Assembly: GCF_000311725.1 (NCBI RefSeq)
Contig: NZ_HE978516.1
Coordinates: 1 to 46,365, forward strand
Direction of reading: 5' to 3'
DNA length: 46,365 bases
Origin: Robertmurraya massiliosenegalensis JC6
GTDB taxonomy: Bacteria; Bacillota; Bacilli; Bacillales; Cytobacillaceae
Part shown: in pieces, positions 1-7,949 of the stretch
Layout of the letters: the number at the start of each line of letters is the position of its first letter
Position numbering within the stretch: the first letter of the stretch is position 1
Program-made: the position numbers and the translations under genes
The notes under the pieces: model-generated
What the model saw: the letters and a program-made list of their open reading frames with translations, nothing else
What the model was told of the DNA's origin: nothing
Databases searched by the model: none

Positions 1-131
1 GAAGTTCCAATGTCTGTCGAAGCTGTACAGTCGCCTTCACTATTATATGTTGACGTATGATTTGTTTAGTTTTCAAAGTACAAGTATCGCTTTTTACCTG
101 CAAAAAAAATCACTATCGCTTCAGAAGCGAC
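1..131 (-). promoter_or_regulatory. rRNA operon leader (transcribed leftward, continues outside window)
   Basis: Read on the minus strand, this segment follows a strong promoter and contains the boxA-like stretch TGTACTTTGAAAACTAAAC (complement of about 63-83), typical of the leader or spacers of Bacillus rRNA operons. A small hairpin (GTCGCTTC/GAAGCGA, about 115-130) lies near the predicted start. The 16S gene should lie beyond position 1. Assignment rests on the leader motif and promoters; no rRNA sequence is in the window. Confidence 0.7.
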
Positions 132-137
132 TTTATT

Positions 138-167
138 AATATAACACAATTCCTCGTTTTAAGTCAA
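138..167 (-). promoter_or_regulatory. rRNA operon promoter P2
   Basis: On the minus strand: -35 TTGACT (162-167), an 18-bp spacer and -10 TATATT (138-143). It is the promoter nearer the rRNA leader, and the spacing to the second promoter (about 96 bp between -10 boxes) is like the tandem P1/P2 pairs of Bacillus rrn operons. Confidence 0.7.
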
Positions 168-233
168 TAACTTTATAAAAAAGATTTTTGACTCATGCTA
201 TTAAAACAAGTTGTATTCTTGAGGACAAGAACT

Positions 234-262
234 AATATATCATGCTTCAAAAATGTTTTCAA
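234..262 (-). promoter_or_regulatory. rRNA operon promoter P1
   Basis: On the minus strand: -35 TTGAAA (257-262), a 17-bp spacer and -10 TATATT (234-239). It lies upstream of P2 in the same orientation. Together the two account for most of the 400-bp gene-free stretch at the left end. Confidence 0.6.
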
Positions 263-401
263 TATAATTTTCAACTTTTTTTGCAATAAAATTTGAAAGC
301 CAAATTTCGTCTACTTCATTACTATCTTTGTGGGAATAAAGAAGAAAGTTCTCTCATAATAATAGGAATGAGAGAAAACAATCAAGAAAGGATTGGGAGA
401 C

Positions 402-575
402 ATGCTAGAATCTGTAGCTTTATACCTATCATTTATCATGGCAATCTATTTATTCATTTATTCCTATATTGAGGGGATCAAAATCGCTAATTCAGAAGAA
501 AAGGTTAAAGGTGGCACTTTCATTTTTACGTTCACCTTGGCATTTATCTTTTCAGGATTTACGTATATTTTGTGA
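402..575 (+). CDS. Small membrane protein, unknown function
   Basis: A 57-residue protein with two predicted membrane segments (about residues 5-25 and 38-57) joined by a short charged loop containing NSEEKVKGG. I place the start at the ATG at 402, because AAAGGA lies 9 bp upstream. A TTG at 393 is also in frame but has no spacing from that Shine-Dalgarno. The gene stands alone, with the rRNA promoters diverging on its left and a convergent acetyltransferase on its right. I do not recognise the family. A real gene is likely because of the ribosome binding site and the perfect terminator directly after the stop. Confidence 0.6.
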   Translation: MLESVALYLSFIMAIYLFIYSYIEGIKIANSEEKVKGGTFIFTFTLAFIFSGFTYIL

Positions 576-626
576 AAAGAAGATAGGAGAGGCGTTTTTT
601 ATAAACCACCTCTCCTATCTTCTTTT
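575..626. terminator. Bidirectional terminator overlapping the end of the acetyltransferase gene
   Basis: Perfect 18-bp arms at 575-592 and 609-626 flank a loop containing six T. The rightward arm starts at the stop codon of the small membrane protein. The other arm encodes the last residues of the convergent acetyltransferase. Confidence 0.7.
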
Positions 627-1168
627 AAAATGGAACAAATAAACGCATCCATATATTTATCTTTACTATAAAATCTTTTTCTTAGTAATCCTTCTTCTAT
701 AAAACCGTTTTTCTCAAGAACTCTCTTACTGGCGTAATTTAAAGGAAAATAAAAAGCCTCAATACGGTTTAACTCCATTTCATTAAATCCGTATTCAACC
801 ACTTTACCAACCGCTTCTGTCATATACCCTTTTCCCCAATATTCCGAGTCGAGATCATAACCAATTTCTACTTTTAAATGTTGCTCATCTAGTGAATGAA
901 AGCCACAGGTTCCAATGAGTTCTTCTTCTCCCTTAAGTGTAATTCCCCACCTAATTTGTCTTCTTGATTGATATCGAAAAAAGAGATTTTCAATGATATC
1001 AACTGCTTCTTGATATGAAGTAAGTGCCTCGATATCATAGTGCTCGACTACATTTTTTTTAGATAGATAATGATATAACCTGGTAGCATCTTGTACATTC
1101 AATTCTCTTAGCCTTAATCTACTTGTTTCTATTTGTGGAAATTCCACAAAGGTATCATCCCACCCCAT
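599..1168 (-). CDS. GNAT family N-acetyltransferase (RimJ/RimL-like)
   Basis: A 189-residue protein with the layout of RimJ/RimL-type GNAT enzymes: ETSRLRLREL near residue 15, an acetyl-CoA-binding strand and loop YWGKGYMTEAVGKVVEYGF around 110-128, and the late motif NYASKRVLEKNGFIEEG around 145-160. The family transfers acetyl from acetyl-CoA to protein N-termini or small amines; the substrate here is unknown. The start has GAGGAGA about 5 bp upstream. It lies downstream of and in the same direction as the EamA transporter (29-bp gap), so the two may be co-transcribed. Its last codons form half of the shared terminator. Confidence 0.85.
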   Translation of the reverse strand: MGWDDTFVEFPQIETSRLRLRELNVQDATRLYHYLSKKNVVEHYDIEALTSYQEAVDIIENLFFRYQSRRQIRWGITLKGEEELIGTCGFHSLDEQHLKVEIGYDLDSEYWGKGYMTEAVGKVVEYGFNEMELNRIEAFYFPLNYASKRVLEKNGFIEEGLLRKRFYSKDKYMDAFICSILKEDRRGGL

Positions 1169-1197
1169 TGTCTTCTCCTCATTTCTATTGAACTAAC

Positions 1198-2100
1198 TCA
1201 ATGTTCATTTCCCAGCTTTACCTTCGTTCTCGTCAATTTTCCCTCTATTAAAAAGAAAGCCAATGACGCCATTACGATTAAACCACCAACGATTTGAGTC
1301 AACATAATTTTTTCATTCAATAAATAATAGGCTAAAACCGTTGCACCTACTGGTTCTAATAAAATGGCCATAGAGATAGTAGAAGTACTTAGCCATTTAA
1401 CGGACCAATTAAATAAGGTGTGGCCCAATAAAGTCGGAATAATAGCAAGTAAAACAAAATAAACCCAATCACTAGTAGGATAATTCGTGAGCGGGCGCCC
1501 TAAAATGAGCACATATACGAAAAGCGTTACCGCACTAATTGCATACACAACAAAAGTATAGGTGATGAGTGAAACTCTTTTACGCACTGTTTGACCAAAC
1601 ATTAAATATGCGGTAATCAAGGCACAGGCGATAAGAGCAAGTATGTCTCCGAATAACGCAGAACCACTAATTTTAAAATCACCCCAACTGATGATAAAGC
1701 TTCCGATAATCGCCATAATCCCACAGAGTATTGCTCGCATCGTAAACTTTTCTTTAAAGAAGACGTATGTTCCAACAAAAGCAAATAGTGGTTGCAATGT
1801 TACCAATACGGTAGAACTTGCAACAGAAGTATAATTTAATGATTCAAACCAGAGAATGAAGTGAAATGCTAGAAACACTCCTGCAATCAAAGAAAACAGC
1901 CAATCTCTCTTCGTAATAAGTCGTAGTTCATTAGCATACTTTAATAAAAACACAGGAAGCATAATCAGAACTGAAAAAAATAACCTATAAAAGGCGATGA
2001 CCTCTGAAGGTGCGGTTGATACTTTCACCATTATGGCCGAAGTTGAGACTGAAATGACTCCAATGGCTAAGATAAGATACGGATTTACTTTTGGCCCCAT
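1198..2100 (-). CDS. EamA/DMT family transporter
   Basis: About 300 residues with ten hydrophobic segments arranged as two five-helix EamA repeats, the usual size for the drug/metabolite transporter superfamily. Recognisable stretches include FYRLFFSVLIMLP in the first repeat and ILLEPVGATVLAYYLLNEK in the second. Substrate unknown. I prefer the ATG at 2100 over the TTG at 2103 because AAAGGAG lies 9 bp upstream of it. The gene is followed closely by the acetyltransferase and diverges from mgtC. Confidence 0.85.
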   Translation of the reverse strand: MGPKVNPYLILAIGVISVSTSAIMVKVSTAPSEVIAFYRLFFSVLIMLPVFLLKYANELRLITKRDWLFSLIAGVFLAFHFILWFESLNYTSVASSTVLVTLQPLFAFVGTYVFFKEKFTMRAILCGIMAIIGSFIISWGDFKISGSALFGDILALIACALITAYLMFGQTVRKRVSLITYTFVVYAISAVTLFVYVLILGRPLTNYPTSDWVYFVLLAIIPTLLGHTLFNWSVKWLSTSTISMAILLEPVGATVLAYYLLNEKIMLTQIVGGLIVMASLAFFLIEGKLTRTKVKLGNEH

Positions 2101-2201
2101 CAAATTGAACTCCTTTAAAAGATATAGATATCATCATTTTACAACCTTTAACTAGATAATTACTATGAAAATATATTGGTCATCGAAAAGGTGGGAATAT
2201 C

Positions 2202-2897
2202 ATGTTCGGGTTTGAAATGGAAATTCTCATTAAGTTAGGGATCACGGCTTTTTTAGGGTTGATTATCGGGCTGGAAAGGGAATTAAAAAGAAAACCGGTT
2301 GGACTGAAAACAAGTCTTGTGATCTCAATTGTGAGTTGTCTTCTCACTATTGTATCGATTGAATCAGCTTATATGGTGCCATCTCGAGATGATATTAATA
2401 TCACGATGGATCCCCTTCGTTTAGCTGCTCAAATCATTTCAGGAATTGGTTTTCTTGGAGCTGGCGTTATTTTAAGAAGAGGAAATGACAGTATTTCTGG
2501 TCTTACAACTGCAGCCATGATTTGGGGAGCAGCTGGGATTGGGATCGCAGTAGGTGCAGGATTCTATCTTGAAGCAGCAGTTGGAGTCGCATTGCTCATC
2601 ATCAGCGTTGAAATTGTACCTATCATTATGGGGGTTATCGGCCCACGTCAATTACGCGAAAAAGAAATTAAACTACAGCTAAATGTGAAAGACAAAAATA
2701 GAATTGTAGAAATCATTAATTACTTAAAAGATGAAAAAATATCACTTAAGCACTTACGGATTAAAGATTTAAACGATGATGATCATCTCGTCCAATTACG
2801 AGTAACCGTTAATTATAAAAGACTAACGACAGACGTGTACTATACCGTTTCAAAGATAGAAGGTGTTCGCGGTGTCGAGATCGAAAGCATTGACTAA
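2202..2897 (+). CDS. MgtC/SapB family membrane protein
   Basis: A 231-residue protein. The first 145 residues form the MgtC membrane domain, recognisable from LGLIIGLERELKRKPVGLKT (about 18-37) and the glycine-rich IISGIGFLGAGVILRRG (about 78-94). The remaining 80 residues look like the soluble ACT-like domain common in longer MgtC proteins (RIVEIINYLKDEKISLKHLRI). MgtC proteins affect magnesium-limited growth and, in some bacteria, membrane ATPase activity; a transport role is not established. The start has AGGTGG upstream. The gene stands alone ahead of a tRNA. Confidence 0.85.
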   Translation: MFGFEMEILIKLGITAFLGLIIGLERELKRKPVGLKTSLVISIVSCLLTIVSIESAYMVPSRDDINITMDPLRLAAQIISGIGFLGAGVILRRGNDSISGLTTAAMIWGAAGIGIAVGAGFYLEAAVGVALLIISVEIVPIIMGVIGPRQLREKEIKLQLNVKDKNRIVEIINYLKDEKISLKHLRIKDLNDDDHLVQLRVTVNYKRLTTDVYYTVSKIEGVRGVEIESID

Positions 2898-2966
2898 AAA
2901 TTACTAGATTCCCTCTTGATTTTTCAAATGATTTCCCTATATAATAATCGTTGTACATCACCATAC

Positions 2967-3039
2967 GGGGGATTAGCTCAGCTGGGAGAGCGCAACGCTG
3001 GCAGCGTTGAGGTCAGGGGTTCGAGCCCCCTATTCTCCA
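2967..3039 (+). tRNA. tRNA-Ala (anticodon GGC)
   Basis: A complete 73-nt cloverleaf. Acceptor strand GGGGGAT pairs with ATTCTCC, giving the G3-U70 wobble that identifies tRNA-Ala. D arm GCTC/GAGC. Anticodon stem CAACG/CGTTG with loop CTGGCAG (anticodon GGC). T arm AGGGG/CCCCT with loop TTCGAGC. The 3' CCA is not encoded. Confidence 0.97.
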
Positions 3040-3043
3040 TTAC

Positions 3044-3092
3044 AAATAAACAGAGTCCCTTGCGATAAAAACGTAAGGGACTCTGTTTATTT
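3044..3092. terminator. Terminator after tRNA-Ala
   Basis: Perfect 18-bp inverted repeat (3044-3061 and 3075-3092) with core CAGAGTCCCTT/AAGGGACTCTG; the arms end in AT-rich sequence. It begins five bases after the tRNA. Confidence 0.85.
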
Positions 3093-3235
3093 CGATTATA
3101 ATTCAAAATATTCTTCATTCAACCACAATCCTCGCTTAACTATTCCTCAATAATTGCAGAATTTTCCATAGAAAAATGAAACTATTTTATTCTCTCCATC
3201 GTATTTCTGTTATAAAGTACCCAGAGGTGATTATG

Positions 3236-3424
3236 ATGTTTAAAGCAGAATATATGAACAGAGTTGTTAGTATCATTGGCACGGTTGTTTTAATGGTAAT
3301 TTTGTTACAGCTTGCATCTTCCACTTTCTCCAAGATCTTCTTTATCTCAATCCTTTCACTAAAGATTGCTATCGATTTTTATAAAATAATTAAAACGAAA
3401 AGGAATGTTACAAAAGAGAGTTAA
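3236..3424 (+). CDS. Small membrane protein, unknown function
   Basis: A 62-residue protein with two hydrophobic stretches (RVVSIIGTVVLMVILLQLA and KIFFISILSLKIAIDFYKII) and a basic C-terminus. The start is decided by GAGG at 3224-3227, 8 bp before the ATG at 3236; an ATG at 3233 is also possible, and a longer version from 3176 lacks a ribosome binding site. It is the first of three consecutive small membrane genes, and the next begins 27 bp later. Family not recognised. Confidence 0.55.
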   Translation: MFKAEYMNRVVSIIGTVVLMVILLQLASSTFSKIFFISILSLKIAIDFYKIIKTKRNVTKES

Positions 3425-3450
3425 ACAAAATTTAATAATAGGTGAATGAA

Positions 3451-3918
3451 ATGGGATTTTCAATAGTAGGATTGACAATTGTGATGTGTATTCTAGCTCC
3501 AAATATACTGTATTCTATCTATCCTCCCTACAATATTCCAGCAGGAATGAAAGATAAAGAATCAATCTTTACTATCTTCGAAAGGCTAGGGCAATTCGGG
3601 TGTATATTCTTATTGATTGTTTTAAAAGATTCTATCGATGACAACGCCATCGATATCTACTTCATACTCATGACAATATGTATCGTATTTTATTATTTTT
3701 TATGGATTCGTTACTTTGTTCAAGGGAGAAGTTTATCATCTTTATTTAAACCGCTGGGGATGATTCCGATACCAATGGCTTTTTTTCCTGTGTTAGCATA
3801 TGCCTTTGCAGCCCTTTGGCTTCAATCAATCTGGCTCGCTGTTGCCGTCATATTACTAGCCATTGGGCATTTGGTAAATAGCTGGAAGACGTATACTTAC
3901 ATAAAAGGCAATCATTAA
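3451..3918 (+). CDS. Integral membrane protein, unknown function
   Basis: About 155 residues with five or six predicted membrane helices. Features include PPYNIPAGMKDKESIFTIFERLGQFG between helices 1 and 2 and a PLGMIPIPMAFFPVLAYAFAA segment near residue 110. The ATG at 3451 follows GGTGA by 5 bp; a GTG at 3442 is the alternative. It follows the small membrane gene at 3236 on the same strand and may be co-transcribed with it. I do not recognise a characterised family. Confidence 0.65.
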   Translation: MGFSIVGLTIVMCILAPNILYSIYPPYNIPAGMKDKESIFTIFERLGQFGCIFLLIVLKDSIDDNAIDIYFILMTICIVFYYFLWIRYFVQGRSLSSLFKPLGMIPIPMAFFPVLAYAFAALWLQSIWLAVAVILLAIGHLVNSWKTYTYIKGNH

Positions 3919-3983
3919 TGGATAAGAATTAGAATAACTGAAACACTATTAAAGAAGGTGAATGAACGTGTAGAGGTGTTAGA

Positions 3984-4274
3984 ATGGAGACTTTCCCGGT
4001 TATACATACAAATTTTTGGGATGCCATTATTGCTGTTCCATTAGTGATGATCGCAACACAAATTTTAAAGAAGCTATTCGATATTTCTAAACCATATATT
4101 CCTATGCTCGCAAGCATTACAGGACTTATTATCTCCATTTTCTTTGCGCATCGAGATAATCTTTGGGTAGGAATATTTATGGGCTTCTTTTACGGAAATG
4201 CTGGGGTTGGTTTGTATTCATCTTTAAAGACGCAATTAATGACCTATAGAAATTCTAGAAACGATTTTGAATAA
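3984..4274 (+). CDS. Small holin-like membrane protein, unknown function
   Basis: A 96-residue protein with two or three membrane segments: IIAVPLVMIATQILKK, then PYIPMLASITGLIISIFFA, then a glycine-rich IFMGFFYGNAGVGLYSSLKT. This small, glycine-rich layout ending in LYSSLKT resembles phage-holin-like chromosomal proteins, but that is only a similarity of shape and no endolysin is adjacent. GAGGTG lies upstream of the ATG. It converges with the gene at 4284-5135, only 9 bp away, with no clear hairpin between them. Confidence 0.6.
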   Translation: METFPVIHTNFWDAIIAVPLVMIATQILKKLFDISKPYIPMLASITGLIISIFFAHRDNLWVGIFMGFFYGNAGVGLYSSLKTQLMTYRNSRNDFE

Positions 4275-4283
4275 GTGTATCTC

Positions 4284-5135
4284 TTACCCATTCCCCTCTA
4301 AAGGAGACAAAAGATATTCCCATTTATGCGTACATTCTTCTAACATATAGTAGCCTTGCTCTTCATTTCGAATAATTCGTGAACATTGTTGCCTTGGGAT
4401 CGCACCTTCGTCATGATCACTTGTTACATCAATCCAGCTCTGACCAGTTGGTTCATCGAAACGGATCGTTAACACATTTCCGTTAATCATGATCGATTGA
4501 CCGTCCTCTTTTTCTTCTACCATTTTGATAAATGCTTCCATTTCCTCACCCTGTTCCATTTTGCGTTCTTCTGATTTGACTACTGTCTCAGATGCTTTCA
4601 AATGTACTTCTTTCACCCCCTTCAATGTTGAAAAACGGACAAAATCCTTCGTGGGCCATTCCCCTCTATCCACACCTAATACATCTTCTGCATCTATTTT
4701 CTCTGGATATTCCGTGCCACCTATCACGATCGTAATCGATTGATCGTCAAGCTTTTTCCCAATTAACCCAAATCTAGTTTTATAAAAATCATAACTATAT
4801 GTTGTTTCACCGAGTATAAAATCTCGGTATTCAATAACTAATGATTGCTGATTATGGGGAGAATCTATTTTTGTATAATGATGATCGGAGAGCAAAATCA
4901 TGATGCTATGTAGTAATAATATCGGTATAAAGACAACTAAGCCGACGATCATCCAGTCATTTTGGATATGGGGAGTACGAAACCCTATTATGGATAAGAC
5001 GATGATATTTAATATCAAAGGGACGATGTAACCAGTCGGTTTCAAAAAAAGAATAAAGTTACCCGTTACATGTAAGATGATGATCATTAAGTCTATAGCG
5101 CCCAATACAATGAGTGTCCAGGTTATTTTCGACAT
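4284..5135 (-). CDS. Membrane-anchored protein of unknown function
   Basis: A 283-residue protein. Residues 1-85 hold three predicted membrane helices (ITWTLIVLGAIDLMIIILHV, TGYIVPLILNIIVLSIIGF, DWMIVGLVVFIPILLLHSIM). The remaining 200 residues are hydrophilic and strand-rich. The soluble part carries no motif I can match to an enzyme. The start has GGGGAA about 6 bp upstream. It is a single gene, convergent with its left neighbour and divergent from its right neighbour. Confidence 0.6.
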   Translation of the reverse strand: MSKITWTLIVLGAIDLMIIILHVTGNFILFLKPTGYIVPLILNIIVLSIIGFRTPHIQNDWMIVGLVVFIPILLLHSIMILLSDHHYTKIDSPHNQQSLVIEYRDFILGETTYSYDFYKTRFGLIGKKLDDQSITIVIGGTEYPEKIDAEDVLGVDRGEWPTKDFVRFSTLKGVKEVHLKASETVVKSEERKMEQGEEMEAFIKMVEEKEDGQSIMINGNVLTIRFDEPTGQSWIDVTSDHDEGAIPRQQCSRIIRNEEQGYYMLEECTHKWEYLLSPLEGNG

Positions 5136-5265
5136 GAATGATTCCCCATTTGTTTTCTTTTTATTATATCTTAACTTCCCCGGAGTGCTAAATATTCTAA
5201 TAAATTCCTGATAAAATATTTCTTTTCGTTAACACTACTAATAAAACACGAAGGGAAATTGTCAA

Positions 5266-5718
5266 ATGCTAAATCAACTCATTTTATGGGCAATGCTGAT
5301 TCTCCCATGGGGACTGCTATTTTTTTTAGATAAAGAGCGAGTAAGTAAGTTCTTACCTGCTGGTTTACTGTCTGGACTATTAATAACGATTATTTTTCAA
5401 ATCTATGATAGGTGGGATATTGTCAATGTGAAGGAAACCATTTTTCCATTGTCAAATGTTCCACCAGCAACGTATGGCCTATACATTGTTTTACCAATGT
5501 TTTTTCTCTATATTTCTTTTGGTTACTTTTGGTTTTATTTTCTTTTGAACCTAATCGGTGACCTCACTTATTGTTTTGTGTTCATGGAAATTTATGAACA
5601 CCGAGGGATATTTGAAATTATAAAAATCAATCATTTTGGGGTATTTTTAATCCAGCAATTTTTTTCTATCCTCATTTACTTATTTCAAATTTGGTATATG
5701 CGATTGCAAAAGAAATGA
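5266..5718 (+). CDS. Membrane protein, possibly CBO0543 family
   Basis: A 150-residue protein with four or five membrane helices. The start ILPWGLLFFLDKERVSKFLPAGLLSGLL resembles the small Bacillus membrane proteins grouped as CBO0543-like, whose function is unknown. The middle is aromatic-rich (FLYISFGYFWFYFLL) and the end is basic (YMRLQKK). It is a single-gene unit with its own terminator just after the stop. Confidence 0.6.
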   Translation: MLNQLILWAMLILPWGLLFFLDKERVSKFLPAGLLSGLLITIIFQIYDRWDIVNVKETIFPLSNVPPATYGLYIVLPMFFLYISFGYFWFYFLLNLIGDLTYCFVFMEIYEHRGIFEIIKINHFGVFLIQQFFSILIYLFQIWYMRLQKK

Positions 5719-5728
5719 ATGCTCTACA

Positions 5729-5763
5729 GGTTCTATCCTACCAATCAGGGATAGAGCCTTTTA
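5729..5763 (+). terminator. Rho-independent terminator
   Basis: Hairpin GGTTCTATCC / GGGATAGAGCC (one G-U pair) followed by TTTTATTT, 10 bp after the stop of the preceding membrane gene. Confidence 0.8.
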
Positions 5764-5842
5764 TTTGTACAACACACCAAACAAATCTGTATTGCATAAC
5801 ATGCCTACGAAGATTTTAAATGAGAAAAAGAGGTGAAATCAT

Positions 5843-6451
5843 ATGACTGCCTATTTGGATTATACATCTCCATCACTGCAGTATACTTTCGACTTGAATA
5901 AAAGTACATTATTCAAAAAAGACAACCAAAATCTCATCAATATATTAGGGATCCAACAACTTAATACACTGGAAAATGTATCTTTGCTGGATATTTACTT
6001 AAGTACAAATAATGTCGTTGAACCCCATTATCATCAAAATGCAGCCGAACTTGTTTACTGTATTTCAGGTGCTGCAATCGTATCGATACTTAACCCATTT
6101 ACGAAGCAAGTACACAACTATCCGATAACTCCTGGTCAAGTCGCAAATGTTCCTCAAGGTTGGTGGCATTATGAAGTCGCCACAACTGATGAAACTCATT
6201 TACTAGCGATTTTTGATGCTCCCACGCCAGAAGTAATATTAGGCTCCGATCTTCTCAAATTCACACCTGCAAACATTATGGCACACACATATTGCATCGA
6301 TGAAGAAAGTTGGATGAAAGTGACACATTTTGTACAACCAAGCACATATATTGGTCCATATAAAGACTGCCAGCAAAACAAGAAGAAGACTCGTCAATTC
6401 TCCCCCATTATCCATCCTTTTGCTCATCAACAACCCGAGCATCGTTTTTAA
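5843..6451 (+). CDS. Cupin domain protein
   Basis: A 202-residue protein with a single germin-like cupin fold at about residues 45-135. The first metal-binding motif is EPHYHQNAAELVYCISG (about 54-70), with two His and a Glu in the expected places. The second motif is NVPQGWWHYEVA, giving the third His. This bicupin-half layout resembles oxalate decarboxylase or germin-type proteins. The C-terminal 60 residues are basic and His-rich and have no recognised domain. Substrate unknown. GAGGTG lies upstream of the ATG. The gene is monocistronic, with a possible terminator about 190 bp downstream. Confidence 0.75.
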   Translation: MTAYLDYTSPSLQYTFDLNKSTLFKKDNQNLINILGIQQLNTLENVSLLDIYLSTNNVVEPHYHQNAAELVYCISGAAIVSILNPFTKQVHNYPITPGQVANVPQGWWHYEVATTDETHLLAIFDAPTPEVILGSDLLKFTPANIMAHTYCIDEESWMKVTHFVQPSTYIGPYKDCQQNKKKTRQFSPIIHPFAHQQPEHRF

Positions 6452-6639
6452 TGAACGCTGTTTTCGTATAGATTGTGTCCAGAATCTTTTTTCCATTAGA
6501 TCACGGTTATGACGATACATGAAGTGTGCGACGGTACTTTTCGCTTCCTAAATCAGACATTTTGTTTTATCGGCTTTCCATAATGAGTTCATAACAAAAC
6601 TCGTTCTTAAAAAAGCTTCTGGAAATGGATTTCAAATGG

Positions 6640-6672
6640 ACGTATAAACGCGCATACGTCTTTTTCTTTTTT
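6640..6672 (+). terminator. Rho-independent terminator in a gene-free stretch
   Basis: Hairpin GACGTAT / ATACGTC followed by TTTTTCTTTTTT. It lies about 190 bp after the cupin gene, inside the 390-bp gap before yitT. I see nothing else convincing in that gap. Confidence 0.7.
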
Positions 6673-6841
6673 CATGCTCTATACGATGTTGAGATCATTT
6701 ATCTGATGGCTTATTCCCCATAACTATACGAATCTAGGGACATTAACTTTAATAAAAGTTGCAATTTTTATTGGCATCTTCACATCTTCAAATCTATTTA
6801 CACATAGAATAGGAACATGTCCAGTATTTGGAGGTGTTCCT

Positions 6842-7420
6842 ATGTATTTTCTAAAAAAAGGGATAATCATTGTTTTCGGTAGTATTTTCATTTCTTTAGG
6901 AATTAACCTTTTTCTATCACCTTATGAGGTACTGGATGGAGGAGTTATTGGAATCGGGCTCATTCTTAATTATATTTTGGGATTAAAAACCGGACTTATG
7001 ATTCTATTATGCAGTATACCGATCTTCACGATTGCTTGGTTTTATTACAGAGAATATTTTTATAATAGCTTACATGGGATGATGATTTCCTCATTGTTTA
7101 TTGATCTCTTAGAACCTGTTCGCTCCATCTTTCATATTGAAGCTATCTATAGCTCCATTATTGGCGGAGTACTCATCGGGGCAGGTATTGGTGTGATGTT
7201 ACGATATCGGACGAGCACAGGCGGCACCGACTTAATTGCCCAATTTATAGGTGATAAAACGGGCATAAATGTCGGGCTTCTTATCCTTTTTATGGATTCC
7301 ATTATTCTACTAATTGGAGGCGTTTTATTATCCTCCGATACCATTTTCTTCTCTGCTATTACAATTCTAGTAGTAGGTCTCATCACTAGTCTTATGACAA
7401 AAAATCTTCCTGCAGCATAA
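6842..7420 (+). CDS. YitT family membrane protein (short form)
   Basis: A 192-residue membrane protein with five or six helices and the YitT signatures: a start like GSIFISLGINLFLSPYEVLDGGVIGIG (about 13-39) and GIGVMLRYRTSTGGTDLIAQ (about 116-135). Usual YitT proteins are about 280 residues with a C-terminal soluble DUF2179 domain; this one stops at the end of the membrane part. Function unproven; homologues are sometimes described as transporters. The start has GGAGGTG upstream. A second short YitT lies at 13737-14357. Confidence 0.85.
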   Translation: MYFLKKGIIIVFGSIFISLGINLFLSPYEVLDGGVIGIGLILNYILGLKTGLMILLCSIPIFTIAWFYYREYFYNSLHGMMISSLFIDLLEPVRSIFHIEAIYSSIIGGVLIGAGIGVMLRYRTSTGGTDLIAQFIGDKTGINVGLLILFMDSIILLIGGVLLSSDTIFFSAITILVVGLITSLMTKNLPAA

Positions 7421-7448
7421 AAAAGCACCCACCTTAAGTGAGTGCTCC
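7419..7448 (-). terminator. Terminator of the cotD-like gene
   Basis: Imperfect hairpin GCACTCAC / GTGGGTGC read on the minus strand and followed by TTTTTT, 12 bp after the stop of the coat gene. It overlaps the end of the convergent yitT gene. Confidence 0.75.
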
Positions 7449-7460
7449 TTGACATATCAA

Positions 7461-7757
7461 TTACAAGCTAAACAAATTGCCGCTTCGTCTACATCTTGGA
7501 TTATTAGGGTCAGTTCCACAATTAAAGTTTTCCTGTACTACTTCATTTACCTGTCTTTCAGTTACAGGGAAGAAATTTTCATTTCTAACGACTGTTCTGT
7601 TGACGTTGATAATTTCAGTAGGATGGATTCGTCTTACAGTACGTTTCGTTGTATTCACCCTCACGATTGTTTCTGTCGGTTCAACGATCGTTTTAACGTC
7701 TTGAGCTCCTTGAACATTCCCTCGATGATCATTGCATCCACAATGATTTCTACTCAT
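7461..7757 (-). CDS. cotD: CotD family spore coat protein
   Basis: A 98-residue protein. After a Cys/His start (NHCGCNDHRG) comes the typical CotD layout: a region rich in Val, Thr and Arg with PTEIINVNRTVVRNENFFPVTE at about 46-67, then VVQENFNCGTDPNNPRC. This parallels the PTH...VN...FPHT pattern of the inner spore coat protein CotD. The start has GGAGGGAG about 6 bp upstream. It is a single gene with its own terminator, and sporulation-specific expression is inferred from the family only. Confidence 0.75.
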   Translation of the reverse strand: MSRNHCGCNDHRGNVQGAQDVKTIVEPTETIVRVNTTKRTVRRIHPTEIINVNRTVVRNENFFPVTERQVNEVVQENFNCGTDPNNPRCRRSGNLFSL

Positions 7758-7949
7758 AGCATCTCCCTCCTTTCTATCTCTAATTTGTCTTACACTATAT
7801 GCTATGTAAGCAAGGCAAGCTTGTCCTTAGATAGATTTATTATTTTTCCGTAATTGATGATAGAGCCTTTTGCTGTTTCAATAGATTAGATGTATAAAAA
7901 TTCCATTCAAGCACATCATATGATTAAAATAGTGGAAGGAGTGTGTTCT

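Noticed and set aside
7449-7853. 134-residue reading frame on the plus strand
   Set aside because: It lies opposite the cotD gene, has no ribosome binding site, and has a composition unlike a protein. The coat gene on the other strand explains the region.
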